NCBI RefSeq assembly: GCF_000383575.1 | Contig: NZ_KB911579.1 | Location: forward strand, 1,791,875 to 1,855,874 | Reading direction: 5' to 3' | DNA from: Salinispora oceanensis | GTDB lineage: Bacteria > Actinomycetota > Actinomycetes > Mycobacteriales > Micromonosporaceae | DNA: 64,000 bases | Part shown: piece after piece, positions 16,543-25,970 of the stretch | Numbering within the stretch: position 1 is the stretch's first letter | Layout of the letters: the number at the start of each line of letters is the position of its first letter | Notes under the pieces: model-generated | Told to the model about the DNA's origin: nothing | What the model saw: only the letters and a program-made list of their open reading frames with translations | Database searches by the model: none | Program-made: the position numbers and the translations under genes

Positions 16543-16946
16543 CTGTACACGTCCCCCCTTGCAGTACTACCGACCCCATCGCGGACCAGCCGGCTGTTTC
16601 CCCCGATCGCCCCACCGACCTCCCCCAAGGCGGCACGGACGACCTGTGGCGCTGTCGCCGCTCCCATCATGCTCTGTAGTTGCACGATTACGCAACGTTG
16701 TCGGCAAAATCGATTATTCCGGACACTCCCGGCTTACCGGGCCTGCTGCCGCCCGCATACCCCACCGAGGTCCATGAAAACGCTGGACGCCCATCCCGCG
16801 CCAAGAGGAGACTCGACGACGCCGGGTCCGCAACCACCTACCGGGGGTCGTGCGTTTAGCACAACGAGGACGGCGTGCGCAGGAAATGGGGAAAAGCCGC
16901 CCCGCGCCGCTCGTCGCCGGTTCGCTACCCTGTCGAGGTGACCTGG
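16543..16946. promoter_or_regulatory. Divergent wblA/ponA2 regulatory region
   Basis: 404 bp without a gene. At 16679-16696 there is an inverted repeat GTTGC-N8-GCAAC, a possible operator on the wblA/ponA2 promoters. No other structure stands out. Confidence 0.4.
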
Positions 16947-19385
16947 ATGCGGAAACGTGATCATAATGTGCTGACCAATGCCGCATCGTTACTCGTCTGT
17001 GGCTTACTCGCCGGAGTGGTGGTCGCCGCGGCGGCCTTCCCCGCGGTGGCGCTGTCCGGGTTGGCCGCGAAGGCCGGCGCCGAGACCTTCGATGCCCTCC
17101 CCGAGCTCTTCGTGGACGCGGCCGGCCCCCAAATGAGCCGCCTACTCGCCGCTGACAGCAAGACACCGTTGGCCACGATGTACGACGAGAACCGACGCGA
17201 CATCACCAAGATTGACGACATCGCGCCAGCCATGCAGAAGGCGATCCTCGCCGCCGAGGACCACGACTTCTACGAGCACAACGGCGTTGACCTCAACGGC
17301 GTCGTCCGAGCCTTCGTGAACAACAGTCAGGAGGGCGCCGACCAGCAGGGCGCCTCCACGCTGACCATGCAGTACGTCCGACTCGCCATCGCGTACTCGG
17401 CGACGCACCCGGCCGACGTCGTCGCGGCCACCGAGGACACCACCGCTCGCAAGGTCCGCGAGATGAACCTCGCCCTGCAGGTGGAGAAGCAGTTCTCCAA
17501 GGACGAGATCATGCTGCGCTACCTCAACATCGCCGCCTTCGGCAACGGCGCGTACGGCATCTACGCCGCCAGTCAGGTCTACTTCGCCAAGCCCCCGAGC
17601 GAGCTCACCATCGCCGAGGCGGCACTCCTCGCCGGCCTCGTCAAGGCTCCCAGCTCGTTGGACCCGACCACCACCAGCGGCTACCCGAGCGCGGTGGCCC
17701 GGCGCGACTACATCCTCGACCACATGGTGAAGATCAAAGCCATCACCGAGGAGGAAGCCGAGAAGGCCAAGGCCAGCAAGCCGAAGATCGTCGGCAAGCG
17801 GGCGCCGAACGGCTGTGTCGACACCAACACGCAGGAGTGGGGATTCTTCTGCGACTACTTCTACCGCTGGTGGATGGACCAGGAGGCGTTCGGCTCCACC
17901 ACGTACGACCGGGAACGGCGACTCAAGAGCGGCGGCTTCACCGTCATCACCACGATGGAGCCCCAGGTCCAGCAGGCCGCCGACGAAGCGGTCCGGAAGA
18001 GCCTCCCCGCCACCAGTAAGGCCGCGCGGATGCTCGCCGTGGTCGAGCCCGGCACCGGCCGGGTCCGCGCCCTCTCCACCAACCGCAACTACCAGCTCGA
18101 CGACCCGGACAACCCGGAGAACAAGCTCCACAGCAACCCGGAGAAGCGCGAAACCGGGGCGCTCGGCAACTATCCGAACACCGTCAACCCGCTCCTCACC
18201 GGCGGTGACGGCATCACCGGCTACCAGGCCGGCTCGACCTTCAAGATCTTCACGGTGGTGGCCGCACTGGAGAAGGGCATCCCGCTCAGCCACACCATCA
18301 ACGCCGAGAAGCAGTTCCGGTCCGAATACATCATCAAGAAGAACGCCCCCGCCGCCTGCGACGGCACCCACTTCTACTGCCCGGAGAACGCAACCCCCAG
18401 CATGGCCGGCGTGCACAACATGTGGAGCGCGTTCGGAAGGTCGGTGAACACCTACTTCGTCCCCCTCCAGCAGCAGGTGGGAGCGGAGAAAGTGGTCGAG
18501 GCCGCCAAGAAGCTCGGCATCACCTTCCGCACCCAGGAGGACCTCGATCGGGAGAAGGGCGCCCACCAGTGGGGCGCCTTCACCCTCGGCGTCTCCCAGA
18601 CCACGCCGCTGGAGCTGGCCAACGCGTACGCCACCCTCGGCGCCGAAGGGCTCTACTGCGAACCGACCCCAGTGCAGGAGATCCGCGACGCGGCAGGGAA
18701 CAAGCTCGACATCGCCAACCCCCGCTGCGAACAGCGGATCAGCACCGAGGTGGCCCGCGCCGCCGTGGACGCCGCCCGCTGCCCCGTCGGCGACAAGTCA
18801 TCCACGACGAAGTGCGCCGGCGCGACCGCCAGCAAGGTGCGGAGCACCGTTGACGCCCCGGTCGCCGGCAAGTCCGGCACCACCGACGAGGACAAGACCG
18901 CCTCCCTGGTCGCGATGACCAAGCAGTACGCGGTCGCCGGGATCATGGCCGACCCGGACTGGCCGCAGACCAACCAGGAGATGGGCCACGAAGGGGCCAC
19001 CGGCATCAACCCGGCGGTGTACGAGACGCTGCGCGACGCGATGAAGGGTAAGCCCAGGATCGACTTCACCCCGCCGGAGAAGAAACTCCAATTGGGGGAC
19101 CAGCGGACGATCCCGAACGTCAAGTGCGTCAGCGTGGAGAAGGCGAAGTCCCGCATCACCGACGCCGGATTCTCGGTGGTCGTCTCGACGAACCAGGTCG
19201 AGTCGAACTGCCCGGCCGGCACCGCCGCCGGGACCAGCCCAACCGGCCGTACCGCCAAGGGCAGCGTCGTCTCCATCAAGGTCAGCTCCGGCCCGGCCCC
19301 GGCCCCGGAGCCGACCAAGCCAACCGAGCCGGCCGAGCCGACCGGGCAGCCCGACGGCAGACCGACGGAACGCCCCGCCGACTAG
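16947..19385 (+). CDS. Bifunctional class A penicillin-binding protein (PonA2-like)
   Basis: 812 residues from the ATG at 16947, preceded by GAGG with 8-nt spacing; the longer frame starts upstream of it. It builds peptidoglycan outside the membrane. There is a short cytoplasmic tail and one N-terminal membrane span (ASLLVCGLLAGVVVAAAAF). The GT51 glycosyltransferase domain has catalytic Glu in AAEDHDFYEHNGVD (E104). The transpeptidase has AGSTFK (S430), SVN and KSGTT (about 642) motifs. A C-terminal PASTA-like domain follows (IPNVKCVSVEKAKSRITDAGF), and the protein ends in a Pro/Glu/Thr tail. It shares a divergent promoter with wblA, as in other actinobacteria. A rare TTA Leu codon occurs near the start (16989). 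Confidence 0.93.
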   Translation: MRKRDHNVLTNAASLLVCGLLAGVVVAAAAFPAVALSGLAAKAGAETFDALPELFVDAAGPQMSRLLAADSKTPLATMYDENRRDITKIDDIAPAMQKAILAAEDHDFYEHNGVDLNGVVRAFVNNSQEGADQQGASTLTMQYVRLAIAYSATHPADVVAATEDTTARKVREMNLALQVEKQFSKDEIMLRYLNIAAFGNGAYGIYAASQVYFAKPPSELTIAEAALLAGLVKAPSSLDPTTTSGYPSAVARRDYILDHMVKIKAITEEEAEKAKASKPKIVGKRAPNGCVDTNTQEWGFFCDYFYRWWMDQEAFGSTTYDRERRLKSGGFTVITTMEPQVQQAADEAVRKSLPATSKAARMLAVVEPGTGRVRALSTNRNYQLDDPDNPENKLHSNPEKRETGALGNYPNTVNPLLTGGDGITGYQAGSTFKIFTVVAALEKGIPLSHTINAEKQFRSEYIIKKNAPAACDGTHFYCPENATPSMAGVHNMWSAFGRSVNTYFVPLQQQVGAEKVVEAAKKLGITFRTQEDLDREKGAHQWGAFTLGVSQTTPLELANAYATLGAEGLYCEPTPVQEIRDAAGNKLDIANPRCEQRISTEVARAAVDAARCPVGDKSSTTKCAGATASKVRSTVDAPVAGKSGTTDEDKTASLVAMTKQYAVAGIMADPDWPQTNQEMGHEGATGINPAVYETLRDAMKGKPRIDFTPPEKKLQLGDQRTIPNVKCVSVEKAKSRITDAGFSVVVSTNQVESNCPAGTAAGTSPTGRTAKGSVVSIKVSSGPAPAPEPTKPTEPAEPTGQPDGRPTERPAD

Positions 19386-19401
19386 CGGCTCACTGAGACG
19401 T

Positions 19402-19440
19402 CGAAGGGGCGGCCGCCCTGATCGGGTGGCCGCCCCTTCG
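19402..19440. terminator. Stem-loop between convergent ponA2 and yqeY-like genes
   Basis: A 13-bp perfect inverted repeat (CGAAGGGGCGGCC at 19402-19414, complement 19428-19440), extended inward by GCCC/GGGT, in the 71-bp gap between convergent stops. Likely a bidirectional terminator. Confidence 0.85.
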
Positions 19441-19456
19441 CGTACCCGGCGCCAGG

Positions 19457-19912
19457 TCAGCTGGCGAGCTGCCGGCGTACCTCGGCGGCGACCCGCCCCC
19501 CGGCGGCCTGGCCGGACACCGCGGCCTGGGCGGCCTTCATCGCCGGGCCCATCTGCCCCATGCCGGTGAAGCCACCCATGGTCAGTGCGGTCCTGACCAC
19601 CTCCGCCAGTTCGTCGTCGGAGAGCTGACTCGGCAGGTAGCGCTCCAGCACCACGCCCTCAGCGGTCTCCTTCGCGGCCTGCTCGTCGCGGCCGGCCTCG
19701 GCGAAGGCGGCAGCCGCCTCCCGGCGCTTCTTCGCCTCCTTGGCCAGGAGGGCGAGCACCTCGTCGTCACCGAGTTCCCGCTTGGCCTGACCGGCTACCT
19801 CGGCCGCGCCGACGGCCGCCAGCGCCATCCGAAGCGTGGAGGTGGTCATTTCGTCACGCGCCTTCAGCGCGGCCCGCATGTCCGTGGTCAGGCGGTCCTT
19901 CAAGGTACCCAT
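19457..19912 (-). CDS. GatB/YqeY domain-containing protein
   Basis: 151 residues, full length for the YqeY family, whose fold matches the tRNA-binding tail of GatB. Family motifs are LKDRLTTDMRAALKARDEMTTSTLRMALAAV at the N-terminus, ERYLPSQLSDDELAEVV in the middle and GQMGPAMKAAQAAVSGQAAGGRVAAEVRRQL at the end. It probably binds RNA or assists amidotransferase-type reactions; the role is unproven. Its start is only 25 bp from the divergent metallophosphoesterase start. Confidence 0.9.
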   Translation of the reverse strand: MGTLKDRLTTDMRAALKARDEMTTSTLRMALAAVGAAEVAGQAKRELGDDEVLALLAKEAKKRREAAAAFAEAGRDEQAAKETAEGVVLERYLPSQLSDDELAEVVRTALTMGGFTGMGQMGPAMKAAQAAVSGQAAGGRVAAEVRRQLAS

Positions 19913-19937
19913 GGACGGTCAAACTACTCTGTCAGCC

Positions 19938-20831
19938 ATGGGAAAGCGCACACTATTCCGCTTCGCCGCCGGCACCGCCGTCGTGGGTGCGGCCACCCTG
20001 GCGTACGCATCGCTGATCGAGCGCAACATGTTCACCCTGCGGCGGTACGAGGTGCCGGTGTTGCCGGCCGACGCGGAGCCGCTGCGCATCCTGCACCTGT
20101 CCGACCTGCACATGATGCCCAACCAGCGACGCAAGCAGGAATGGGTGGCCTCGCTGGCCGGGCTGGACCCGGACCTGGTCCTGGTGACCGGCGACAACAT
20201 GGCCAACCCCGACGCGGTCCCCGGGGTCCTGTGCGCGCTACAGCCGCTCCTCGACCGCCCGGGCGCCTTCGTCTTCGGCTCCAACGACTACACCGGCCCG
20301 GTCTGGAAGAACCCGTTCACCTACTTCCTTCCCGACCGCGAATACACCGAGGGCGTGGCCCTGCCCTACGACGAACTGCGGGACATCTTCACCGGTGCCG
20401 GCTGGGCCGACCTGAGCAACGCCCGCACCACGCTCAAGGCCGGCGGGCGGCTGGTGGAGCTGGTCGGGGTGGACGACCCACACATCGAGCGGGACGACTA
20501 CCCGTCCGTTGCCGGCCCGGTCTCGCCCTCAGCCGGCCTCTCGATCGCCCTCAGCCACTCCCCGGAGCCGGCCGTACTGGACCAGATGGCCGCCGACGGG
20601 TTCAGCCTGCTACTCGCCGGCCACACCCATGGCGGTCAGGTCTGCGTACCGGGAGTCGGAGCCCTGGTGACGAACTGCGGGCTGCACCGCTCGATGGCCA
20701 AGGGTCTGCACCGCTGGCCCGGCTCGGACGCCTGGCTGCACGTCTCGGCTGGCCTCGGCACCCATCCGACCGCGCCGGTCCGCTTCGCCTGCCCGCCCGA
20801 GGCGAGCATCCTGACCCTGATCCCCCGCTGA
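19938..20831 (+). CDS. Membrane-anchored metallophosphoesterase
   Basis: 297 residues from the ATG at 19938. An N-terminal hydrophobic segment ([19 protein letters not shown]) anchors it or acts as an uncleaved signal. The calcineurin-like metal motifs follow in order: LSDLHMMPN (D and H), [14 protein letters not shown] (the usual GNHD is replaced by SND), ALSHSPE and [11 protein letters not shown]. The family (YkuE-like) hydrolyses phosphoester or lipid-linked substrates. Its place after wblA/ponA2 is conserved (Rv3683-like). The short gap to the divergent yqeY-like gene implies overlapping promoters. Confidence 0.88.
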   Translation: MGKRTLFRFAAGTAVVGAATLAYASLIERNMFTLRRYEVPVLPADAEPLRILHLSDLHMMPNQRRKQEWVASLAGLDPDLVLVTGDNMANPDAVPGVLCALQPLLDRPGAFVFGSNDYTGPVWKNPFTYFLPDREYTEGVALPYDELRDIFTGAGWADLSNARTTLKAGGRLVELVGVDDPHIERDDYPSVAGPVSPSAGLSIALSHSPEPAVLDQMAADGFSLLLAGHTHGGQVCVPGVGALVTNCGLHRSMAKGLHRWPGSDAWLHVSAGLGTHPTAPVRFACPPEASILTLIPR

Positions 20832-20900
20832 GCCGGCGGCGGCACGGGGATACCGAATTTGACCGGCGGATCGGGTGGGCTACTATTTGTCGGCACGCCT

Positions 20901-20977
<77 letters not shown>

Positions 20978-20980
20978 GGT

Positions 20981-21015
20981 AAGAGGGCACATCCAATCGA
21001 TGGATGTGCCCTCTT
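20981..21015. terminator. Perfect 15-bp hairpin directly after tRNA-Pro
   Basis: Arms AAGAGGGCACATCCA (20981-20995) and its complement (21001-21015) with loop ATCGA. It terminates the tRNA transcript and probably the convergent FabG-like gene as well. Confidence 0.92.
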
Positions 21016-21194
21016 AGTGCATTCTGGCGCTGGTCCGGCCGATCCGGGGGTTCCTTCGAGACGAAGCAGTCCCGCACTCCCGCCTGCTGGCGATCTTCAG
21101 CCGGCATCGACCTTCGTGGCGGTCCCTCTCGACCACCTCAGGGTGGCTGGCACGATCGGTGTCATGCCAAACGGGAAGCCGGGCGATCGCAGAT

Positions 21195-21932
21195 TCAGAG
21201 CACCAATCCACCATCGATCCGCATGACCTGACCCGTGATGTAGGACGCCTGGTCCGCGGCGAGGAAGCGGATCAGCTCGGCCACCGCCTCGGCGGTGCCG
21301 AAGCGGCCGAGGGGAATCTTCGACAGGGTGGCCCGCCGCGCCGCTTCGGTCATGGTCGCGGTCATGTCAGTATCGATGAATCCGGGTGCCACCACGTTCA
21401 CGCGGATACCGTAGGAGGCGACCTCCTTGGCGAGCGCCCTGCTGAACCCGATGAGGCCGGCTTTGCTGGCCGAGTAGTTGGTCTGTCCGATGTTGCCGGT
21501 GACCCCCGCCACCGACGAGACGTTGACGATCGCACCGCCCCGGCGGATGATCATTCCTCGAACAACCGCCCGGCAGACGTTGAACACTCCGTTCAGGTTG
21601 GTGTCAACGACCGTGGCCCAGTCATCCGGAGACATCAACGCCAGCGGCTTGTCCCGCAGGATTCCCGCTGAGTTGACCAGCACCTGGGCCTGGCCCAGTT
21701 GCCGCTCCGCCTCGGCAAGGAACTGCTTGACGCTGGCTGGGTCGGTCACGTCACAAGGAAGGTGGAAAGCCCGGCCACCCGCCTTTTCGACCAGTCGGAG
21801 TGTTTCCTCCGCCGCGTCGTCTCGGGACCGCGAACAGAACGCCACGTCGAGTTGGTCCGCAGCGAGGCGGAGCGCGACGGCACGACCGATTCCCCGAGAC
21901 CCCCCGGTCACCACGGCACAGCCCTGACCCAT
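21195..21932 (-). CDS. 3-oxoacyl-ACP reductase, FabG-like SDR
   Basis: 245-residue short-chain dehydrogenase that should reduce beta-ketoacyl-ACP with NADPH in the cytoplasm. It has the Rossmann motif TGGSRGIG near the N-terminus, an NSAG motif, the catalytic triad region (NVSSVAGVTGNIGQTNYSASKAG: Ser, Tyr-x3-Lys) and the C-terminal YITGQVMRIDGG. The start ATG follows GAGGAG. It is the first gene of the biosynthetic region, divergent from the multicopper oxidase. It is distinct from the second ketoreductase at 37313, so one may serve starter-chain assembly and the other the polyketide backbone (inference). Confidence 0.9.
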   Translation of the reverse strand: MGQGCAVVTGGSRGIGRAVALRLAADQLDVAFCSRSRDDAAEETLRLVEKAGGRAFHLPCDVTDPASVKQFLAEAERQLGQAQVLVNSAGILRDKPLALMSPDDWATVVDTNLNGVFNVCRAVVRGMIIRRGGAIVNVSSVAGVTGNIGQTNYSASKAGLIGFSRALAKEVASYGIRVNVVAPGFIDTDMTATMTEAARRATLSKIPLGRFGTAEAVAELIRFLAADQASYITGQVMRIDGGLVL

Positions 21933-22064
21933 TGTCTGCTCCTCTCAGCGGTGACCGGGACAGTCTCGGCCGCGCTCCTGGAGATTCACTAGACCCTGCC
22001 TGGGGCAATGACATGATGGCAGCAGATGGTTGATATCAGCAGCTAAATCGCCGAATCTAGACAG
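21933..22064. promoter_or_regulatory. Divergent promoter region, FabG-like / multicopper oxidase
   Basis: 132 bp between divergent starts; it must hold both promoters. No clear operator is visible. Confidence 0.4.
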
Positions 22065-24323
22065 GTGAATGACCAGCCTGTGATCGAAGGACTCCTCGAA
22101 CTCAACATCGGAGCGGCGCTACTATCGCTGCTGCTCTGGACCTTCGCTGCGGTGGGCGCCGGCCGGCTGGCGCTGCGTCGTACACCACTGGCGATGCGTT
22201 GGCGGGCACGGCTCGGGCTGGCGCTGATCACGGCCGGCCTACTCGCCATTGCCCTGCGAGTCTACGCCGCGGTCGCGCTGACAACCGCCGGCTGGGCACT
22301 GGCGGCTGATTTCATCCTGGTGGCCGTGCCACCGCTGGTACTGCCGGCGCTGGCGGTACTACTTCTATCGGTGCCGCGTTACTGGCGCCTGGCGGGCATG
22401 CCGCTGCCTGCAATGACCAGGGCACCCGTGACTGCGCGCGCACCGACCACGACGCCTGCACCGACCACGACGCCGGCTCCGACCACGACGTTCGCCCCCG
22501 TCGCGCCACCCACCCCGGGCGCGCCTGACCCAACAATGCGTGCCGCCGCCGCGGCCCCCACCCTGGTGGTGCCAGTGCAGCTCACCGCCGTCGGCGCGTT
22601 CATCTGCGCTGTGCTGTCGCTACATCCGACGAAGGAGCCTTACCTGCCGGACCTCGGACTCGTCCTACTCGCCGTTGCTCTGGTGGCCGTGGCGCAGCGA
22701 GGCTGGCACCAGATGCGGGCCGCCCGGATCGCACACCCGGGCTTCGTCCGACCGCCCTGGTGGGCGCGATGGTTGGGCAGCGCAGCGCGGGTCATCGCCG
22801 TCACGTTAGTGTTCGGACTCGGACTCGGGCTCGCCGCCTGGACCAGCAAGCTCCCCGACGAGATCAGCATGAACGACCACGAGCAGCACGACGCGTACGC
22901 GCTCAGCTCGGACGGCATCGAAGGGCGTTCGGTGGACGAGCTCACCGGCCCCTCCGACCCGCCCGACCGGAGCTTCACCCTCGTGGCCCGCGATGGCCCC
23001 CTGCGGCTGGCCTCTGGGGAAACCGTCGCGGCGTACTCCTTCGAGGGGCAAATCCCCGGCCCCACCCTCCGAGTTCGGGCGGGTGAGGTGGTCGAGGTGA
23101 ACCTGGTCAACGACAACGTCGCCGAGGGAGTCACCATTCACTGGCACGGGCTGGCCGTGCCAAACGCGGTTGACGGTGTAGCTGGCATAACCCAAGACTC
23201 GGTCCTACCCGGTGGTAGACACCGGTACGTCTTCCGCGCGGAGCAGATCGGCACCTTCTGGTATCACTCCCATCAGCAGTCGGCGTCCCAGGTGTTCCGC
23301 GGGCTGTTCGGGGCGTTGGTGATCTATCCACCTGACGGCCCGCCGGCCAATGTCGTTGATCTCCCCGTTGTGGCTCACGCCTGGGATGTCGGCGGAATGG
23401 CCCGCACCGCCTTCGGCGACAACACCGGCGTACAGCGGCACAGGGTGCCGCCGGGACACCGTGTGCGGCTGCGCCTGATCAACGCCGACAACTGCCCCCG
23501 TACCTGGGCGTTGTCGGGCACGGCCTACCGGGTGGTGGCGATCGACGGGGTCGACCTCTCCGGGCCTACCGAACTCTCCGACGTCCAAGTGCGGGTCGCC
23601 GGAGGCGGCCGCTACGACCTGGAGTACGTCCAGCCGACCAACACGGTGCAGCTGTCGCTCACAAGGGACGCCAACTCCCTGCCCAATCCTTTCGGTCTTG
23701 GTGAGGGCTGCGGCGGGGACAACCAGAACGGCGGTCCCCAGGCGGGCCGCCTCACCGATCGGAGACACCTGGCGATGTTGCTCGGTCCAAGTCCGAGTGG
23801 CGCGCCCGTGCCGCTCGGACTTGGACCGGTACTCGACCCGCTCGACTACGGCTCGCCCGCCACCGTCCCCTTCGACGCGAGTAGCCGCTTCGACCGGGAG
23901 TACGACCTCCGTCTAGGGCTCAGCTTCGGCTTCTACGACGGCAGGTTCACCGGCAAGTGGACCATCAACAACGCCAGCTTCCCCGATATCCCGTCACAGG
24001 TCGTTCGGGAAGGTGAGTTGGTCAAGCTACGATTCACCAACCGTAGCTTGGACGATCATCCAATGCATATGCACGGACACCACATGCTGGTACTGAGCCG
24101 AAACGGCCGGCCGTCGTCCGGAAGCCCCTGGTGGACCGACACCCTCAACGTCTCTCCCGGCGAGCAGTACGAGGTGGGCCTGCGGGCCGATAACCCAGGG
24201 ATTTGGATGGATCACTGCCACAACCTGGAGCACGCGCAGGTCGGCATGGTGATGCACCTGGTGTATGCGGGGATCACCACTCCGTACCTGACCGGGCGGG
24301 CGACGGTGAACCAGCCGGAGTAG
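22065..24323 (+). CDS. Multicopper oxidase with N-terminal multi-span membrane domain
   Basis: 752 residues, GTG start. The first ~265 residues hold about six hydrophobic segments interrupted by a Thr/Pro/Ala-repeat loop (three 18-bp repeats, 22440-22493). The catalytic module follows, with all four copper-ligand clusters: HWHG (H359, H361), WYHSH (H401, H403), HPMHMHG (H665, H668, H670) and HCHNLEHAQVGM (H717, C718, H719, H723, axial M728). Type 1, 2 and 3 sites are therefore complete and a laccase-like phenol oxidase outside the membrane is expected. Divergent from FabG-like KR and convergent with the acyltransferase (50-bp overlap). In an aromatic polyketide locus it may oxidise or couple the phenolic product. 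TTA codon at 22806. Confidence 0.9.
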   Translation: MNDQPVIEGLLELNIGAALLSLLLWTFAAVGAGRLALRRTPLAMRWRARLGLALITAGLLAIALRVYAAVALTTAGWALAADFILVAVPPLVLPALAVLLLSVPRYWRLAGMPLPAMTRAPVTARAPTTTPAPTTTPAPTTTFAPVAPPTPGAPDPTMRAAAAAPTLVVPVQLTAVGAFICAVLSLHPTKEPYLPDLGLVLLAVALVAVAQRGWHQMRAARIAHPGFVRPPWWARWLGSAARVIAVTLVFGLGLGLAAWTSKLPDEISMNDHEQHDAYALSSDGIEGRSVDELTGPSDPPDRSFTLVARDGPLRLASGETVAAYSFEGQIPGPTLRVRAGEVVEVNLVNDNVAEGVTIHWHGLAVPNAVDGVAGITQDSVLPGGRHRYVFRAEQIGTFWYHSHQQSASQVFRGLFGALVIYPPDGPPANVVDLPVVAHAWDVGGMARTAFGDNTGVQRHRVPPGHRVRLRLINADNCPRTWALSGTAYRVVAIDGVDLSGPTELSDVQVRVAGGGRYDLEYVQPTNTVQLSLTRDANSLPNPFGLGEGCGGDNQNGGPQAGRLTDRRHLAMLLGPSPSGAPVPLGLGPVLDPLDYGSPATVPFDASSRFDREYDLRLGLSFGFYDGRFTGKWTINNASFPDIPSQVVREGELVKLRFTNRSLDDHPMHMHGHHMLVLSRNGRPSSGSPWWTDTLNVSPGEQYEVGLRADNPGIWMDHCHNLEHAQVGMVMHLVYAGITTPYLTGRATVNQPE

Positions 24324-25305
24324 TCGCCCCGATCAGTCGGCGGTGAATCTCGGCGACCACCCGGAGGTCGTCACCCTCAGCCGGCCGCCGGTACGGTAGC
24401 AGTGCGAGTCCAGTGCTACCGCCGGCATACAAGGACGGATGGCGTCGGGCGACGGTGATCAGGCCGTCGCCCGGCCCGCACTCGACTAGCAGATAGTCCC
24501 TGTCGGACAACAACTCGACCAGGGCCGGCCAGAACAGCACCGGGGCCGCCGGCTGTGCTACCCAGAACTGACGGTTCGTGGCGTCTGCGGCGGTCATCCG
24601 ACGTCCCAAGTACGCGGAGTGCACCGGCACCCGCGGCGAACGCATTCGGATCGATTCGAACAGCGGCTTCCCTCGTTCCGCAACCTGAGCCATCGCCGGG
24701 CTGTGAAAGGGGCTGAGTGCGGGAACCCGTCGGCAACTGAACCCGTCGCGGCGCAACGCTCGTCCGGTAGCGCCCATCGACACTGTCGGACCAGCTAGGA
24801 CCACCTGTCGGGGGGCGTTAACCGCGCCGACCGCGACACCCTCGCCGAGATAGGGAGCCACCTCGACGGGCCCGGCGGCAACGGCGAGCATGGCACCCGC
24901 GGGCCCCGCCGCGAGATGCTCGACGCGGACAGCCAGCACCCGGGCGATCTCGGCCAGTTCGAAAACCCCAGACAGGGTAGCCGCCACAATCTCTCCGATG
25001 CTGTGTCCAAGCATCGCCGCTGGGCGGACACCCCAGCTGAGCACAAGCCTGCCGAGTGCGTAGTCAACAGCGAAGAGCAGCGGAGTCGAGCGTCGCACGT
25101 CGTCGAGGCCGATCGAGGGACGGTCGCTGAACCAGTCCACACGAATCGCATCGCCGGCATCGCCCATCGCCGCTAGGACCTCGTCCACTGCGGCGGCAAA
25201 GACCGGTTCTCGCCGGTACAGCCCGTTGGCCATACCGACGTGTTGCGCTCCCTGCCCCGGAAAGAGCAGTGCCACCGGCAGCCGGCTTGGGGTGCTCAGG
25301 TCCAT
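24274..25305 (-). CDS. Discrete malonyl-CoA:ACP acyltransferase (PKS AT-like)
   Basis: 343 residues. Motifs are LLFPGQGAQHVGM at the N-terminus, GHSIGE with nucleophile S102, the paired His in SPFHSP (H201), and VECGPGDGL near the C-terminus. The 'SPFH' motif suggests malonyl rather than methylmalonyl specificity. A strong AAGGAGG precedes the ATG. Most type II PKSs borrow the fatty-acid FabD, so a dedicated AT fits clusters with their own starter-unit machinery (compare AT homologs in benastatin/fredericamycin-type clusters). Its 3' end overlaps the multicopper oxidase 3' end by 50 bp on the opposite strand, which is unusually compact. Confidence 0.9.
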   Translation of the reverse strand: MDLSTPSRLPVALLFPGQGAQHVGMANGLYRREPVFAAAVDEVLAAMGDAGDAIRVDWFSDRPSIGLDDVRRSTPLLFAVDYALGRLVLSWGVRPAAMLGHSIGEIVAATLSGVFELAEIARVLAVRVEHLAAGPAGAMLAVAAGPVEVAPYLGEGVAVGAVNAPRQVVLAGPTVSMGATGRALRRDGFSCRRVPALSPFHSPAMAQVAERGKPLFESIRMRSPRVPVHSAYLGRRMTAADATNRQFWVAQPAAPVLFWPALVELLSDRDYLLVECGPGDGLITVARRHPSLYAGGSTGLALLPYRRPAEGDDLRVVAEIHRRLIGATTPAGSPSPARSGTEW

Positions 25306-25562
25306 CGAATGCCTCCTTCGTCAGCGGTAACGGCAGCACACGCCTCGTCGAAACCTCCGCACCGGACGCACGCGGCCTACCGTCCCGAGCATCGTGAGAT
25401 TCGCGCCTCGAACCTGACTCGATGGCGGGCGGAAATCCCCATTCCAACAATCACCCAGAGGGGGCGAAACTGGGGCTTCCGCTAATCCTCGAGCCCACCT
25501 CTAGCCCCCACTGCGAGGCTGCCTCGGTAACGGCCGGACGATGTGCGAAAAGGGGATGGGCG
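25306..25562. promoter_or_regulatory. Divergent promoter region for AT and the dehydratase/PKS operon
   Basis: 257 bp between divergent starts. It should drive the long rightward operon 25563-32529. No ORF is supported. Confidence 0.4.
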
Positions 25563-25970
25563 ATGGCACGCACAGCCACACCGCTCACAGCGGTTGACGA
25601 GGTGAGGGTGCTATCGACGCACGAGGCGGTGGGTTCCAAGCTTATCGTTGCCACCGATCCGTACCTGCCAGGCCACTACCCCAACCAGATGCTCTATCCA
25701 GGAGTATTCATCCTGGAGTCGGTCCGGCAGACCCTCGACGCGCTACTGGGTGTCAATGGCCCACCGGTCGTAGCCACCCTGACCCAGATCTCCTCGATGC
25801 GGCTGTTCGCGCCGCTGTCCCCCGGCGATTCCCTGACCGTCCTGGTGACGTGCCAACCGGCCGAGTGCGCCGAGCGCGCCGCCAGCGCCCGATGCACGAA
25901 AGCGAACGACGGCCAGGTCGCGTACCTCAACATCCGGTTTGTTACGACCGAAGCGGAGGAGCCGCGGTGA
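25563..25970 (+). CDS. FabZ-like hot-dog dehydratase, subunit A (retains catalytic His)
   Basis: 135 residues from the ATG at 25563. The hot-dog motif YLPGHYPNQMLYPGVFILESVRQ carries His38 and Glu52, 14 residues apart as in FabZ/FabA. Dehydration of beta-hydroxyacyl-ACP is therefore plausible. It lacks the N-terminal 'LPHRYPFLLVDR' typical of FabZ, which its downstream partner has. The stop overlaps the partner's GTG start (GTGA), so the two are made together. A role in building an unsaturated fatty acyl starter is suggested by the nearby KR, AT and KSIII genes. Confidence 0.82.
   Translation: MARTATPLTAVDEVRVLSTHEAVGSKLIVATDPYLPGHYPNQMLYPGVFILESVRQTLDALLGVNGPPVVATLTQISSMRLFAPLSPGDSLTVLVTCQPAECAERAASARCTKANDGQVAYLNIRFVTTEAEEPR

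Noticed and set aside
17142..18566. 474-codon open frame on the minus strand
   Set aside because: Shadow of the PonA2-like gene; Gly/Val/Glu-rich and without domain features.
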